This document shows, piece by piece, positions 33,275 through 43,017 of a stretch of 64,000 nucleotides of DNA (the stretch's first letter is position 1; each line of letters opens with the position of its first letter). Under the pieces are notes generated by a model. The model did no database searches. It was not told the origin of the DNA and saw only the letters and a list, made by a program, of their open reading frames with translations. The translations under genes and the position numbers were made by a program. The stretch is from DATLXU01 sp035575515 (GTDB lineage: Bacteria; Acidobacteriota; Blastocatellia; UBA7656): positions 47,735 to 111,734 of the forward strand of contig DATLXU010000092.1 of assembly GCA_035575515.1 (NCBI GenBank), in the 5' to 3' direction.

Positions 33275-36200
33275 ATGAGTCCTCATTCTTCGACCCTCAA
33301 CGTACTTGTCAATCAAGTTCGCGCTCGAATCAAGATGCGCCGCCTGCTTCAAGGTGTAGCAATCACGCTCGCGATTGCAGCAGTCTCGCTCCTGATTTCG
33401 TCGGCATTTGCTACGAAGTTCGCGCAGAAGCCCGCTTTGATGATCTTTCTTCGCATTCTGCCGCTCGCTTTGATGGCAGCAGCCGCATGGTTATTTATTG
33501 TTCGGTCGCTGCGGCGAAGCATTGATGATTCGCGCATCGCCAGGCTGATTGAAGAGAAGTGCGGGCTTGGTGATCGTCTCGTCACCGCAGTCGAATACTC
33601 TGATGACTCGCGCAATTCGTCTCCGGCTATCGTCAATCGGCTTGTAACGGACGCAAACGAGCGCAGCGGCGCAATCAATGTCAACGATGTAGTTGACCCG
33701 CGCCACTCTTACGCATACGCGGCTGCGTCGCTGGCAATCCTCATTGCTCTTGCGGGCACGTTGTTGTTCGGTCCGGCGTCTTTGACGGGCGGGCTTGCTG
33801 CGCTCTACTCAAACGGCGATGCGGCGCTTGCAAACACGATGTTCATCAATGTCAATCCCGGAACGGCTCGCGTGCCTCGCGGCTCGGATCAAATAATCAA
33901 AGCGACGCTCAATGGATTCGATTCTGATATAGCTCAAGTCTTCATACGCAAAGTGGGAACAGACAACTGGCTGGCTCAGGCGATGGAGCCTGCGAAGCGC
34001 GAAGGCGAGTTTCAGATGACGATCTTCAACATTCAGGATTCGGTCAATTATTACATCGAAGCCGGAGGCATACGCTCGCCCGAGTTCACGCTCGAAGTCG
34101 CAGACCTGCCTTTCGTCAAACAGATTGACCTTGTGCTGAATTATCCTGCGTATACTCGCCTTCCGAATAAAAAACTTGAGAACGCCGCCGAGATTGCTAC
34201 GCTCAAAGGCACAACCGTGCAGGTGATTGCGAAGCTCAGCATGAAAGCGAAAGCCGCGCGCATTGTCCTCAACGACGGGACGAAGATTGAAATGGCCGCG
34301 AGCGGCGATAATCAATTCACAGGCCAGTTCACCGTCAACGGCAACGGGACTTATCGCATTGAGCTTACGAGCGAAGACGGCGAAACCTATAACGGCTCGA
34401 ACGAATATGACATAACGGTGCTCGAAGACCATCCGCCGACGGTTGTGATTGAAAAGCCGGGCCGCGATTTGAAGGTCACGAGCATTCAGGAAATCTTCAC
34501 ACAGGTTCGTGCCGAAGACGATTTCGGCGTGACCGAGATTGAGCTTTTCTATTCCGTAAATGGCGGCGAAGAAAAGCACGTCAAGCTGCAAGACCTGAAT
34601 ACCGAAATGCCGCACACGCTTTCAGGCTCGCATACGTTCTTCCTTGAAGAGTATCAGCTTCAACCCGGCGACTTTATTTCTTATTACGCGAAGGCGCGCG
34701 ACAACGCGGCGGGCGGCGGGCAGGAATCCACAAGCGATATTTATTTTCTCGAAGTGCGTCCGTTTGATCGCAACTTCCGGCAGGCGCAACAGCAGGGCGG
34801 AGGCGAAGGCGACCAGGATTCAAACGCGCTCACGCGCCGACAGCGCGAGATAATCGCCGCGACTTTCCGCGTTCAGCGCGAGCAGAAGAGCTACACTCCT
34901 GAAGAGAGCGAAGAGAACTTCGGCGCGGTGACTCTCTCGCAGGAGAAACTCAAGGCCGACACCGACGCTCTGGCCGAGCGCATCCGGCGGCGGCTCGGAG
35001 ATCAACTCGACTCGCAGCCTGATTTCGCAAAGCTGATTGAATACCTCGCGCAAGCCGCCAAAGAGATGGACGCGGCTGCCGGTCAGTTAAAGGCGAAGAA
35101 CACGAAAGATGCGATGCCGCCTGAGCAGCGAGCCTTGCAGCAACTCCTGAGGGCCGAAGCTGTATTCCGCGATATACAGGTTGCTATGAACAATTCGCAG
35201 GGCGGACGCGGCCAGCAGGATAATGAAAACCTCGCCGACCTGTTCGAGCTTCAGCTCGATAAGATGAAGAATCAATATGAAACCGTCCAACGCGAGCAGC
35301 AGCGGCAACAGGACCAGCAGCAGGACGAAATCGCGCGCCGACTTCAAGAGCTTGCGCGCCGCCAGCAGCAGCAGATGGAGCAGCGCATGCGGATGCAGCA
35401 GCAAGGCGGAGGCAGTGGCGGCTCGCAGCGTCAGCAGCAGGAGATGATCGAAGAAGCCAAAAAGATGGCGCGCGAGCTTGAGCGGTTGTCGCGCGAGCGG
35501 CGCGATCCGAACTTGGCAGAAGCGGCTCGACAGATGCAGCAGGCCGCAGACGAGATGCAGCAGGCACAGGCCGCTTCATCATCGTCACGCGGCGGAAACA
35601 GCAGCGAAGCGACTGCGCAACAGGCCCGCGCGCTCGAACGCATGGAGCAGGCGCGGCGAAGCCTCGAATCGGCCCAACGAGCAAGCGGAAGTCGTAGCGT
35701 GCAGCAACTTCGCCAGCAGGCCGAAGAAGCGTTGAAACGGCAGGATGAAATCGCGCGCGACGTCGACGAGCTTGCTCGCAACGCCCAGCGAGGGCGGGAG
35801 GGCGCGGCGACTGAAGAGAAGCGCCAGCAACTCAGCGAGCGAAAGCAGGCGCTTGCGGATAAGATGTCTGGGCTTGAGCGCGACATTGATAACGCCGCGC
35901 GCAACATGGGGCAGGACGGCCAACAGGCGGGCGATAAACTTCGCGAAGCGGCGGGCGCGATTCGCCGCAATCGCATACCGGATCGGATTAGGCAGAACAA
36001 TCAGATGATTGCCAATGGCTGGTACAATCAGGCGCGCGAGCGCGAGCGAATCATTCGCGGAAACATCGAAGAGGTGTTGAAGAACCTGCAAGCGGCTGAA
36101 GCAGGCGCGTCGGGCAAGAACGCGCAGGGCAAGCAGCAGGGCGACAGCCTCGAAGAAGCATTGACCCGCGCTCGCGAGCTTGCAGACAATCTCGAATCGT

Positions 36201-36916
36201 TGCGACGAAGGATGGGATCAGGCAATCAAGGGCAGTCCGGCGAGTCGCAAAATCAGCGCAACGGGCAGCAGGGCCAACAGCAGAATCAAGATGGCCGACA
36301 GGCTCAAAGTGGCTCCCAGAGCCAATCTCAAGGCAATCAGGGTCCGCGCAACGGCCAGCAAGCGAACGGGCGACAGAGTCAATCAGGTCGAAAGCCGCGC
36401 AGCCAGCAATCGCAAGGACAACAGACTCAATCGGGACAGCAAGGCCAACAGGGACAGCAGGGACAGCAAGCGGGGCGCGGCGCGCAGTCGAGCAGCCATG
36501 GCGAGCAGGCCGAGATGCAGGGCGAAGAGTCTTCGAGAGCCGGGGGCGGGCCGCCTCGCAGCGGTGAGCGCCAGCTTGAAAGCGAGCTTCGAGAGCGCGT
36601 CGCCGAAGCTGAAGAGTTGCGCCGTATGCTTGGCCGCAACAGCGAGCTTGCGCGCGATCTCGGTCGCGCCATCGAGCAGTTGCGCAAGATCAATCCGAAT
36701 GCGTTCAATGATCCGTCACAGTTGGCGCTTTTGAAGAACGAAGTGATTGATCCGCTCAGACAGCTAGAGCTTGAGCTAGCGCGCAGGTTGCAGGCGAAAC
36801 TTGGCAACGGGCCGGGCGGACCCGGTTATGGTGATGCGCCGGATCGCTATCGCAAGCAGATCGAAGATTATTATCGCCGCTTGTCCGCGCGCTCGCCGGA
36901 TGCGAAGCCGCAATGA
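33275..36916 (+). CDS. DUF4175 large membrane coiled-coil protein
   Basis: A 1213-residue protein. Two N-terminal membrane helices (about 25-45 and 60-78) precede a short LIEEKCGLGDRLVTAVEY motif, a third helix (about 150-172) and beta-rich Ig-like segments (185-500). From ~520 to 1000 the chain is a Gln/Glu/Arg-rich coiled coil. Residues ~1000-1105 are a Gln/Gly/Ser low-complexity tract, and a conserved helical end follows (LRRMLGRNSELARDLGRAI). The start at 33275 has AGGAGG 8 nt upstream, unlike an earlier in-frame ATG at 33209. DUF4175 proteins close MoxR/DUF58/BatA/DUF4159 clusters; a scaffold role is plausible. Confidence 0.88.
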   Translation: MSPHSSTLNVLVNQVRARIKMRRLLQGVAITLAIAAVSLLISSAFATKFAQKPALMIFLRILPLALMAAAAWLFIVRSLRRSIDDSRIARLIEEKCGLGDRLVTAVEYSDDSRNSSPAIVNRLVTDANERSGAINVNDVVDPRHSYAYAAASLAILIALAGTLLFGPASLTGGLAALYSNGDAALANTMFINVNPGTARVPRGSDQIIKATLNGFDSDIAQVFIRKVGTDNWLAQAMEPAKREGEFQMTIFNIQDSVNYYIEAGGIRSPEFTLEVADLPFVKQIDLVLNYPAYTRLPNKKLENAAEIATLKGTTVQVIAKLSMKAKAARIVLNDGTKIEMAASGDNQFTGQFTVNGNGTYRIELTSEDGETYNGSNEYDITVLEDHPPTVVIEKPGRDLKVTSIQEIFTQVRAEDDFGVTEIELFYSVNGGEEKHVKLQDLNTEMPHTLSGSHTFFLEEYQLQPGDFISYYAKARDNAAGGGQESTSDIYFLEVRPFDRNFRQAQQQGGGEGDQDSNALTRRQREIIAATFRVQREQKSYTPEESEENFGAVTLSQEKLKADTDALAERIRRRLGDQLDSQPDFAKLIEYLAQAAKEMDAAAGQLKAKNTKDAMPPEQRALQQLLRAEAVFRDIQVAMNNSQGGRGQQDNENLADLFELQLDKMKNQYETVQREQQRQQDQQQDEIARRLQELARRQQQQMEQRMRMQQQGGGSGGSQRQQQEMIEEAKKMARELERLSRERRDPNLAEAARQMQQAADEMQQAQAASSSSRGGNSSEATAQQARALERMEQARRSLESAQRASGSRSVQQLRQQAEEALKRQDEIARDVDELARNAQRGREGAATEEKRQQLSERKQALADKMSGLERDIDNAARNMGQDGQQAGDKLREAAGAIRRNRIPDRIRQNNQMIANGWYNQARERERIIRGNIEEVLKNLQAAEAGASGKNAQGKQQGDSLEEALTRARELADNLESLRRRMGSGNQGQSGESQNQRNGQQGQQQNQDGRQAQSGSQSQSQGNQGPRNGQQANGRQSQSGRKPRSQQSQGQQTQSGQQGQQGQQGQQAGRGAQSSSHGEQAEMQGEESSRAGGGPPRSGERQLESELRERVAEAEELRRMLGRNSELARDLGRAIEQLRKINPNAFNDPSQLALLKNEVIDPLRQLELELARRLQAKLGNGPGGPGYGDAPDRYRKQIEDYYRRLSARSPDAKPQ

Positions 36917-36973
36917 TGCTCATCCGGTTTTAGTTAGCGCATTCGTTTAAGAATAAGTTCCTGAGGAATGAGA

Positions 36974-38104
<1,131 letters not shown>

Positions 38105-38117
38105 GCGCGCGATTGAG

Positions 38118-38945
38118 ATGAAAGACATTCGCGTCACAAGCTGGAGCGAACTAAACGAGCAGCTTTACGAAGGCTCGTGGAATCGCTCGCTCGAACGCTT
38201 CCGCTCGCCGTTCGCCTTCAGGGGCGAATCGAACGCCGCTTATACGTTGAAGACGAGCCTTGCGCGCCTTGCGCCTCAGCCTGAGAAGATGGAAAGCCAT
38301 CTGCTTCGCAACTTCCGCAAGTACGCTCTGCGCGACGCGGTTCCGTTCGATTCCGTATGGAACTGGCTCGCCGTTGCGCAGCATCACGGGCTGCCGACAA
38401 GATTGCTTGATTGGACCTACTCGCCCTTTGTCGCGCTACATTTTGCGACGGCTGATCTGGATAACTTCATCGTTGACGGCGTCATCTGGTGCGTTGATTT
38501 CGTGAAGAGCAACCAGTTGCTCCCTGAACGCTTGCGCGAGGTCCTCGAACACGAAGGCTCGAATGCCTTCACGGTTGATATGTTGAGCCGCGTAGCGAGC
38601 AACCTTGTCGAGTTCGATGCTCTGTCGAGCGACGAGTTTGTTTTATTCATCGAGCCGCCTTCTTTGGATTCGCGCATCGTCAACCAGTTCGCGCTTTTTT
38701 CTATGATGTCGAATGCGCAGGCGCGACTCGATCACTGGCTCGAAGCGCACCCGGCGCTTTATCGCAGGATAATCGTTCCTGCTGAATTGAAATGGGAGGT
38801 GCGCGACAAGCTCGATCAGGCCAACATAACCGAACGCGTGTTGTTTCCCGGACTCGATGGATTGAGTAGCTGGCTGCGTCGCTACTACACGCCAAAGCCG
38901 CGCAGGGAAGGAAAGCCCACTAACGTTGATGGGGATGATGAATGA
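38118..38945 (+). CDS. FRG domain protein
   Basis: A 275-residue cytoplasmic protein. The name-giving F34-R-G36 motif stands in FAFRGES, with the second hallmark QHHGLPTRLLDWTYSPFVALHFA at ~88-110. The C-terminal part has NQFALFSMM and an Arg-rich end. The FRG domain is found alone or fused in bacteria and phages; its biochemical role is not settled. It starts 13 bp after the LIC_10091-like gene and its stop overlaps the next ATG, so three genes form one unit. Confidence 0.88.
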   Translation: MKDIRVTSWSELNEQLYEGSWNRSLERFRSPFAFRGESNAAYTLKTSLARLAPQPEKMESHLLRNFRKYALRDAVPFDSVWNWLAVAQHHGLPTRLLDWTYSPFVALHFATADLDNFIVDGVIWCVDFVKSNQLLPERLREVLEHEGSNAFTVDMLSRVASNLVEFDALSSDEFVLFIEPPSLDSRIVNQFALFSMMSNAQARLDHWLEAHPALYRRIIVPAELKWEVRDKLDQANITERVLFPGLDGLSSWLRRYYTPKPRREGKPTNVDGDDE

Positions 38946-39130
38946 GCGAATACGATTTCGAAGCGAGCGGGGAAGTGATAAAGATGATTCACGACGAACT
39001 ACCCGCCGTGCGCTGGACGTGCGCGGGCTGCGGCGAAGATGCCTGCACAATTTTTTATGAGCCGCAAGAGGCGGAGAAAATAGTCGAGTGCGAAACGTGC
39101 AATCGCACAACGCTTGTGCGGAAAGGTTAA
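38942..39130 (+). CDS. Small zinc-ribbon protein
   Basis: A 62-residue protein with two CxxC pairs (CAGCGEDAC near 27-35; CETCNR near 49-54) forming one zinc ribbon. The N-terminus is acidic (SEYDFEASGEVIKMIHDELP). The start overlaps the FRG gene stop (ATGA at 38942-38945), indicating translational coupling. The coupling makes it a candidate accessory of the FRG protein. Function is otherwise unknown. Confidence 0.75.
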   Translation: MSEYDFEASGEVIKMIHDELPAVRWTCAGCGEDACTIFYEPQEAEKIVECETCNRTTLVRKG

Positions 39131-39145
39131 CGATTTATGATGAAG

Positions 39146-39223
39146 CCACAGAGGCACTGAGGCAATACGGAAAAGACGATTGAGTGATCACAAGACATTC
39201 TCTGCGGTTCCGTGTCTCTGTGG
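39146..39223. repeat. CCACAGAG-type intergenic inverted repeat
   Basis: Left arm CCACAGAGGCACTGAGG (39146-39162) pairs imperfectly with TTCCGTGTCTCTGTGG (39208-39223). It lies between the zinc-ribbon and pyrophosphatase genes and argues that the coding start of the latter is downstream of it. Confidence 0.6.
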
Positions 39224-39246
39224 TTAAACCGTTTCGAGTGCAACCA

Positions 39247-39951
39247 ATGGCGAGCGACGAAAAGACACTCAGGACGCTGATGAGCTTTTTGTTCAGGGCG
39301 CACCCCTGGCACGGCGTCTCGATTGGCGCGAAGGCTCCTGAAGTCGTCACCGTCTATGTCGAGATAGTTCCTACAGACACCGTCAAGTACGAGATTGATA
39401 AATTGACGGGCATCCTCAAGGTTGATCGCCCACAGAAATACTCCAATGTCTGCCCTGCGCTTTATGGGCTGGTACCGCAGACGTATTGCTTAGAGCGCGT
39501 GGCCGAACTGTGCGCCGAGCGAACGGGCCGCGAAGGGATTATCGGAGATGGCGACCCGCTCGATATATGCGTGCTTTCCGAAAAAGAGATGCCGCGCGGC
39601 GACGTTCTGCTTCAAGCGATTCCAATCGGCGGCTTGAGACTGATTGACGGCGACGAAGCCGACGACAAGATCATCGCAGTGATGCAGGGCGATGCAGTCT
39701 ACAGCGGTTGGCGCAACATACAGGATTGCCCCGCGCCGCTGATTGAGAGGCTCACGCATTATTTTCTGACCTACAAAGACCTGCCCGGTACGAGCGACCG
39801 CAAAGTTGAAATGGGAGGAGTCTATGGCCGCGACGAGGCGTTAGAAGTGATTCGCCGCAGCCGCGAAGATTATCAAAACCATTTCGGGAACATCGAAGAT
39901 TTGATTTCTGCCGCGCTGCGTAAAACTATTGGCTCGCTGATGCACGAGTGA
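39247..39951 (+). CDS. ppa: Inorganic pyrophosphatase (family I)
   Basis: A 234-residue protein with the soluble family I signature GDGDPLDICVL (three catalytic Asp), plus VYVEIVPTDTVKYEID, YGLVPQTYC and the late Lys/Asp stretch TYKDLPGTSDRKVEMGG. It hydrolyses pyrophosphate in the cytoplasm, using Mg, and so drives biosynthetic reactions. I chose ATG 39247; an open frame continues to 39184 but through the intergenic hairpin. The N-terminal FRAHPWHGVSIG is typical of longer acidobacterial and plant-like forms. Confidence 0.94.
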   Translation: MASDEKTLRTLMSFLFRAHPWHGVSIGAKAPEVVTVYVEIVPTDTVKYEIDKLTGILKVDRPQKYSNVCPALYGLVPQTYCLERVAELCAERTGREGIIGDGDPLDICVLSEKEMPRGDVLLQAIPIGGLRLIDGDEADDKIIAVMQGDAVYSGWRNIQDCPAPLIERLTHYFLTYKDLPGTSDRKVEMGGVYGRDEALEVIRRSREDYQNHFGNIEDLISAALRKTIGSLMHE

Positions 39952-40036
39952 TGGCGTTGCGCGCGCGAGCGGCCCTTTGCTAGATTCTGCTCTCTGCTTC
40001 TTGAATAAAATCCCATACTGGCCCAAAGGAGGATTC

Positions 40037-41104
40037 ATGCTTTTGAGAATTGCTTTCAGGTTCATTCTGCTTTCAGCCGTTGCACTCACATGCAGAGCAA
40101 CTGTCGCCTTATCACAGGAGCGGCAGGCGGCGCCGCCTGCCGACCCCGTTCAAGAACGCCTGCGCGCGTTGCAGGAATCAATCACGTTCCTCGAACAACG
40201 GCTCGCCAAAGACATTGACGATTTGATGTGGTTTCGCCAGCTCGAAGACGTCGCCGTAATTGATAAAGTGCGCTACACGGGACCGCCGCCGCGAGTCATC
40301 CCAAACCCGACTGCTCAGGGCGCGGGCAATCCAGTCATCATCACCGCCTACACTTTCATCCCGAAAAAGTTTGCTTCATCGGCGAAGCTTCCGCTCGTCG
40401 TCTTCGTTCACGGAGGAGTTCACGGCGATTTTGAAACGGGCGCGGCTCACATAGTTCGCGAGCTGGTCGAGCAGGGCTACGCCGTCATCGCGCCAGATTA
40501 TCGAGGCAGCACAGGCTACGGGCGTGACTTTTATCGCTTGATTGATTATGGCGGACTGGAAAACGATGATGTCTTCGCAGGCAAGCAGTGGATGCTCGAA
40601 AATTACCCGAACATTGATCCGCAGCGCGTCGGCATCATCGGATGGAGTCACGGCGGGATGATTACGCTGATGACTATCTTCGAGCACCCGCAGGATTTCA
40701 AGGTAGCTTATGCTGGCGTTCCCGTAAGCGATCTCGTGGCGCGAATGGGCTATAAGAGTCAGAGCTACCGCGAATTGTTTTCAGCCCCGTATCATCTTGG
40801 AAAGACGGCTGAGGAAAACGTAAACGAGTATCGCCGCCGCTCGCCTGCGTGGAACGCAGAGAAGCTACAAACTCCGCTCTTGATTCACACGAACACGAAC
40901 GATGAAGATGTAAACGTTTTGGAAGTCGAGCACCTGATAACCGCGCTCAAAGCGGCGGGCAAACAGTTCGAGTACAAGATTTATCAAAACGCACCCGGCG
41001 GGCACGCCTTTAACAGGCTCGATACAAAACTGGCGAAAGACTCGCGCGCCGAAGTCTATCGTTTTCTCGCGAAGTATTTGAATCCGACGAACGCAGTAAA
41101 GTGA
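40037..41104 (+). CDS. Secreted alpha/beta hydrolase (S9 prolyl-oligopeptidase type)
   Basis: A 355-residue protein with a signal peptide (1-26), a short helical linker (QERLRALQESITFLEQRL) and an S9-type catalytic domain: LPLVVFVHGGVHGDF, IAPDYRGSTGYGRDFY, the nucleophile in GIIGWSHGG, the Asp in TNTNDEDVNV and the His in PGGHAFNR. There is no beta-propeller, so it is a short peptidase or esterase. AAGGAGG precedes ATG 40037 (an in-frame ATG at 39977 lacks a site). Its stop is only 3 bp from the stop of the converging gene. Confidence 0.88.
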   Translation: MLLRIAFRFILLSAVALTCRATVALSQERQAAPPADPVQERLRALQESITFLEQRLAKDIDDLMWFRQLEDVAVIDKVRYTGPPPRVIPNPTAQGAGNPVIITAYTFIPKKFASSAKLPLVVFVHGGVHGDFETGAAHIVRELVEQGYAVIAPDYRGSTGYGRDFYRLIDYGGLENDDVFAGKQWMLENYPNIDPQRVGIIGWSHGGMITLMTIFEHPQDFKVAYAGVPVSDLVARMGYKSQSYRELFSAPYHLGKTAEENVNEYRRRSPAWNAEKLQTPLLIHTNTNDEDVNVLEVEHLITALKAAGKQFEYKIYQNAPGGHAFNRLDTKLAKDSRAEVYRFLAKYLNPTNAVK

Positions 41105-41107
41105 ATC

Positions 41108-41689
41108 TTAAAGGCGGGTGTAGTAGGCCTCGCCCGCGCAGGCTCGGCAAAGAGTGCGACCGTCGCGGGTGACTTCGCGGCGGTCGTTGATTCCTTCGCC
41201 GCACTCGTCGCAAGAGACTCTTGAAACTGGTCTTCCGGGCTGATCTTCAGTCGGAACAGTAACGGCGACTCGTTCGATTTTGAAAAGCAATTCGTCAGGC
41301 AGCAGCTTGTAGGCGCGAAGCTGGCGTTCGTATTTATTCTCGATTTCAGGGAAAGCGCGGTCGGCTTCCTCGCGCGATGAGTCCTTCGCAACAACGCGCA
41401 CGGCTTCGCCCGTCTTCGTGTTCAAAAACGTCGCGGCGAGCTTGCCGTAGTCGTAGTACTTCAGTGTGCGCTTGCCAAGTCGACAGCCCGTGACGGTGTG
41501 AATGGCATCGGCGGCGCAGCGGTCTATCTCGACAAAAACGAGCAGGCTTTTGCGGTCGGCTCCGCGCGGGTCGCTGATGCCTATCTTTTTGCACCCGAGC
41601 ATCGCCATGCGAACGCCAAGCACCTGACCGGCGCACATATGCCCGTGTGATGATTCGGCGCGTTCGAGAAGCTCTTCCAATGTCTCCAT
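41108..41689 (-). CDS. FmdE-family protein with C-terminal zinc ribbon
   Basis: A 193-residue protein. Residues 1-145 match the FmdE family (formylmethanofuran dehydrogenase subunit E): HGHMCAGQVLG (H15, H17, C19), VEIDRCAADAI (D56, C58), VTGCRLGKR. The C-terminus adds a TraR/DksA-like zinc ribbon (C160, C163, C181, C184). FmdE proteins outside methanogens are thought to bind metal or cofactors but lack a settled role. It stands alone, converging on the hydrolase gene with a 3-bp gap. Confidence 0.88.
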   Translation of the reverse strand: METLEELLERAESSHGHMCAGQVLGVRMAMLGCKKIGISDPRGADRKSLLVFVEIDRCAADAIHTVTGCRLGKRTLKYYDYGKLAATFLNTKTGEAVRVVAKDSSREEADRAFPEIENKYERQLRAYKLLPDELLFKIERVAVTVPTEDQPGRPVSRVSCDECGEGINDRREVTRDGRTLCRACAGEAYYTRL

Positions 41690-41753
41690 TGTTGTTGATT
41701 ATAGTTGCGACAAACGTGTGATTCAAAATCTAACTGAATGAAGTCCGGCGCGG

Positions 41754-42920
41754 CTAATCGTAGAGCAGGTATTCTTTTCGCCGTTCGGCAAAATCATTCA
41801 ATCCGTCGCGCCAGTCTTGTTCGATTTCAACAACAGGCATTCCAGCTTCAATCTGCTCGCGCAGCCGCGCGCTGCCGTTAATCACATCGAATGGCAGCTT
41901 ATCGAAAACGTATTCATAAGGCGGCTGCTTCCACGCGAACTCGTTCGGATAAAGCTCTCGTATCGCGCTAATAATCGCCACGCCTGTTATTACCGGTTTG
42001 AATGCGTCACGGTCCGTGACGTGAATCTGCAAGCCGCCGCAAAGCTGACCTGTGAATTTGTGAAACGTAGGCTCGAAGTGCATTGGCCGAAGCACAACGC
42101 CCGGCAAACGTTCTTCGTTCAATCGCTCAACTAAGCGATATGGCTCAATGAAAGGCGCGCCGATTATCTCGAACGGGCGCGTTGTGCCCCGCCCTTCTGA
42201 CGCGGTCGTGCCTTCAAACATCACGCTGCCCGGATAAACGACCGCAGTGTCAACCGTCGGCATATTCGGCGAAGGCATAACCCATGGCAAGCCCGTCTCT
42301 TCGTACCACATTGCGCGCCGCCAGCCTTCCATCTTTACAACTTGAAGGTTGCATCCGATGCCGAACTCTTTGTTGAACATCAAGGCTAGCTCGCCTGCGG
42401 TCATTCCGTGGCGCATCGGAATAGGATACATTCCGACGAACGAGCGAAACTCCGGCTCGTGAATGTTGCCTTCAATCTGAATGCCATTTATGGGATTGGG
42501 CCGGTCGAGCACGATGAATTTTTTATTTAGCTCGCGCGCTGCTTCCATCGCAAGCGCCATCGTGTAGATGAACGTATAGACGCGCGTACCGACATCCTGC
42601 ACATCGAAGACGAGCGCGTCAACGTCGGCCAGCATTTCAGGCGTGGGCTTGCGCGTTTCGCCGTAGAGCGAATATGCGGGCAGCCCGGTCCGGCTGTCGC
42701 GGAAAGACTGCCACTCGATCATATTGTCCTGAGTCTCGCCGCGAATCCCATGCTGTGGCCCGAAAAGGGAAGTGAGATTGATCCGCTTCTCTCGATAAAA
42801 GAGATCGGCGGCGTGTTCGAATCGCGAATTGATTGACGCGGGATTAACTATCAGACCGACGCGCTGGCCGTCTAGCAAATCCAAATGTGATTCCAATAGA
42901 ACTTCTAATCCGAGTTTCAT
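41754..42920 (-). CDS. DUF1343 exo-beta-N-acetylmuramidase (NamZ-like)
   Basis: A 388-residue protein of the DUF1343 family, whose characterised member NamZ removes terminal MurNAc from peptidoglycan fragments. Landmarks: QRVGLIVNPASIN, SLFGPQHGIRGETQDN, LVFDVQDVGTRVYTFIYT, VLDRPNPINGIQIEGN, MRHGMTAGELA, PSPNMPTVDTAVVYPG and FEGTTASEGRGTTRPFEIIGAPF. I start it at ATG 42918-42920; an upstream in-frame start lies in the intergenic repeat. No signal peptide is seen, unlike many secreted homologs, so it may act on imported fragments. It follows the SDR gene on the same strand. Confidence 0.92.
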   Translation of the reverse strand: MKLGLEVLLESHLDLLDGQRVGLIVNPASINSRFEHAADLFYREKRINLTSLFGPQHGIRGETQDNMIEWQSFRDSRTGLPAYSLYGETRKPTPEMLADVDALVFDVQDVGTRVYTFIYTMALAMEAARELNKKFIVLDRPNPINGIQIEGNIHEPEFRSFVGMYPIPMRHGMTAGELALMFNKEFGIGCNLQVVKMEGWRRAMWYEETGLPWVMPSPNMPTVDTAVVYPGSVMFEGTTASEGRGTTRPFEIIGAPFIEPYRLVERLNEERLPGVVLRPMHFEPTFHKFTGQLCGGLQIHVTDRDAFKPVITGVAIISAIRELYPNEFAWKQPPYEYVFDKLPFDVINGSARLREQIEAGMPVVEIEQDWRDGLNDFAERRKEYLLYD

Positions 42921-42925
42921 AATGA

Positions 42926-43008
42926 CGGTTTCTGGTTCATGGTCTCTGATTTCTGGTTTCAACTTCTAGCTGACGGTTTTCTAACTAGAGACCAGAAACC
43001 AGAAACCG
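42926..43008. repeat. 7-nt-periodic hairpin repeat (GGTTTCT family)
   Basis: The left arm at 42926-42946 (CGGTTTCTGGTTCATGGTCTC) pairs with 42988-43008 at 19 of 21 positions, loop about 41 nt. Both arms are degenerate heptamers (GGTTTCT / AGAAACC). It fills the gap between the SDR and NamZ-like genes. Confidence 0.7.
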
Positions 43009-43017
43009 GAACCGGCG

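Noticed and set aside
36230..36530. CRISPR-like or satellite array
   Set aside because: The repetition is coding low-complexity (Gln/Gly/Ser) without regular repeat-spacer structure.
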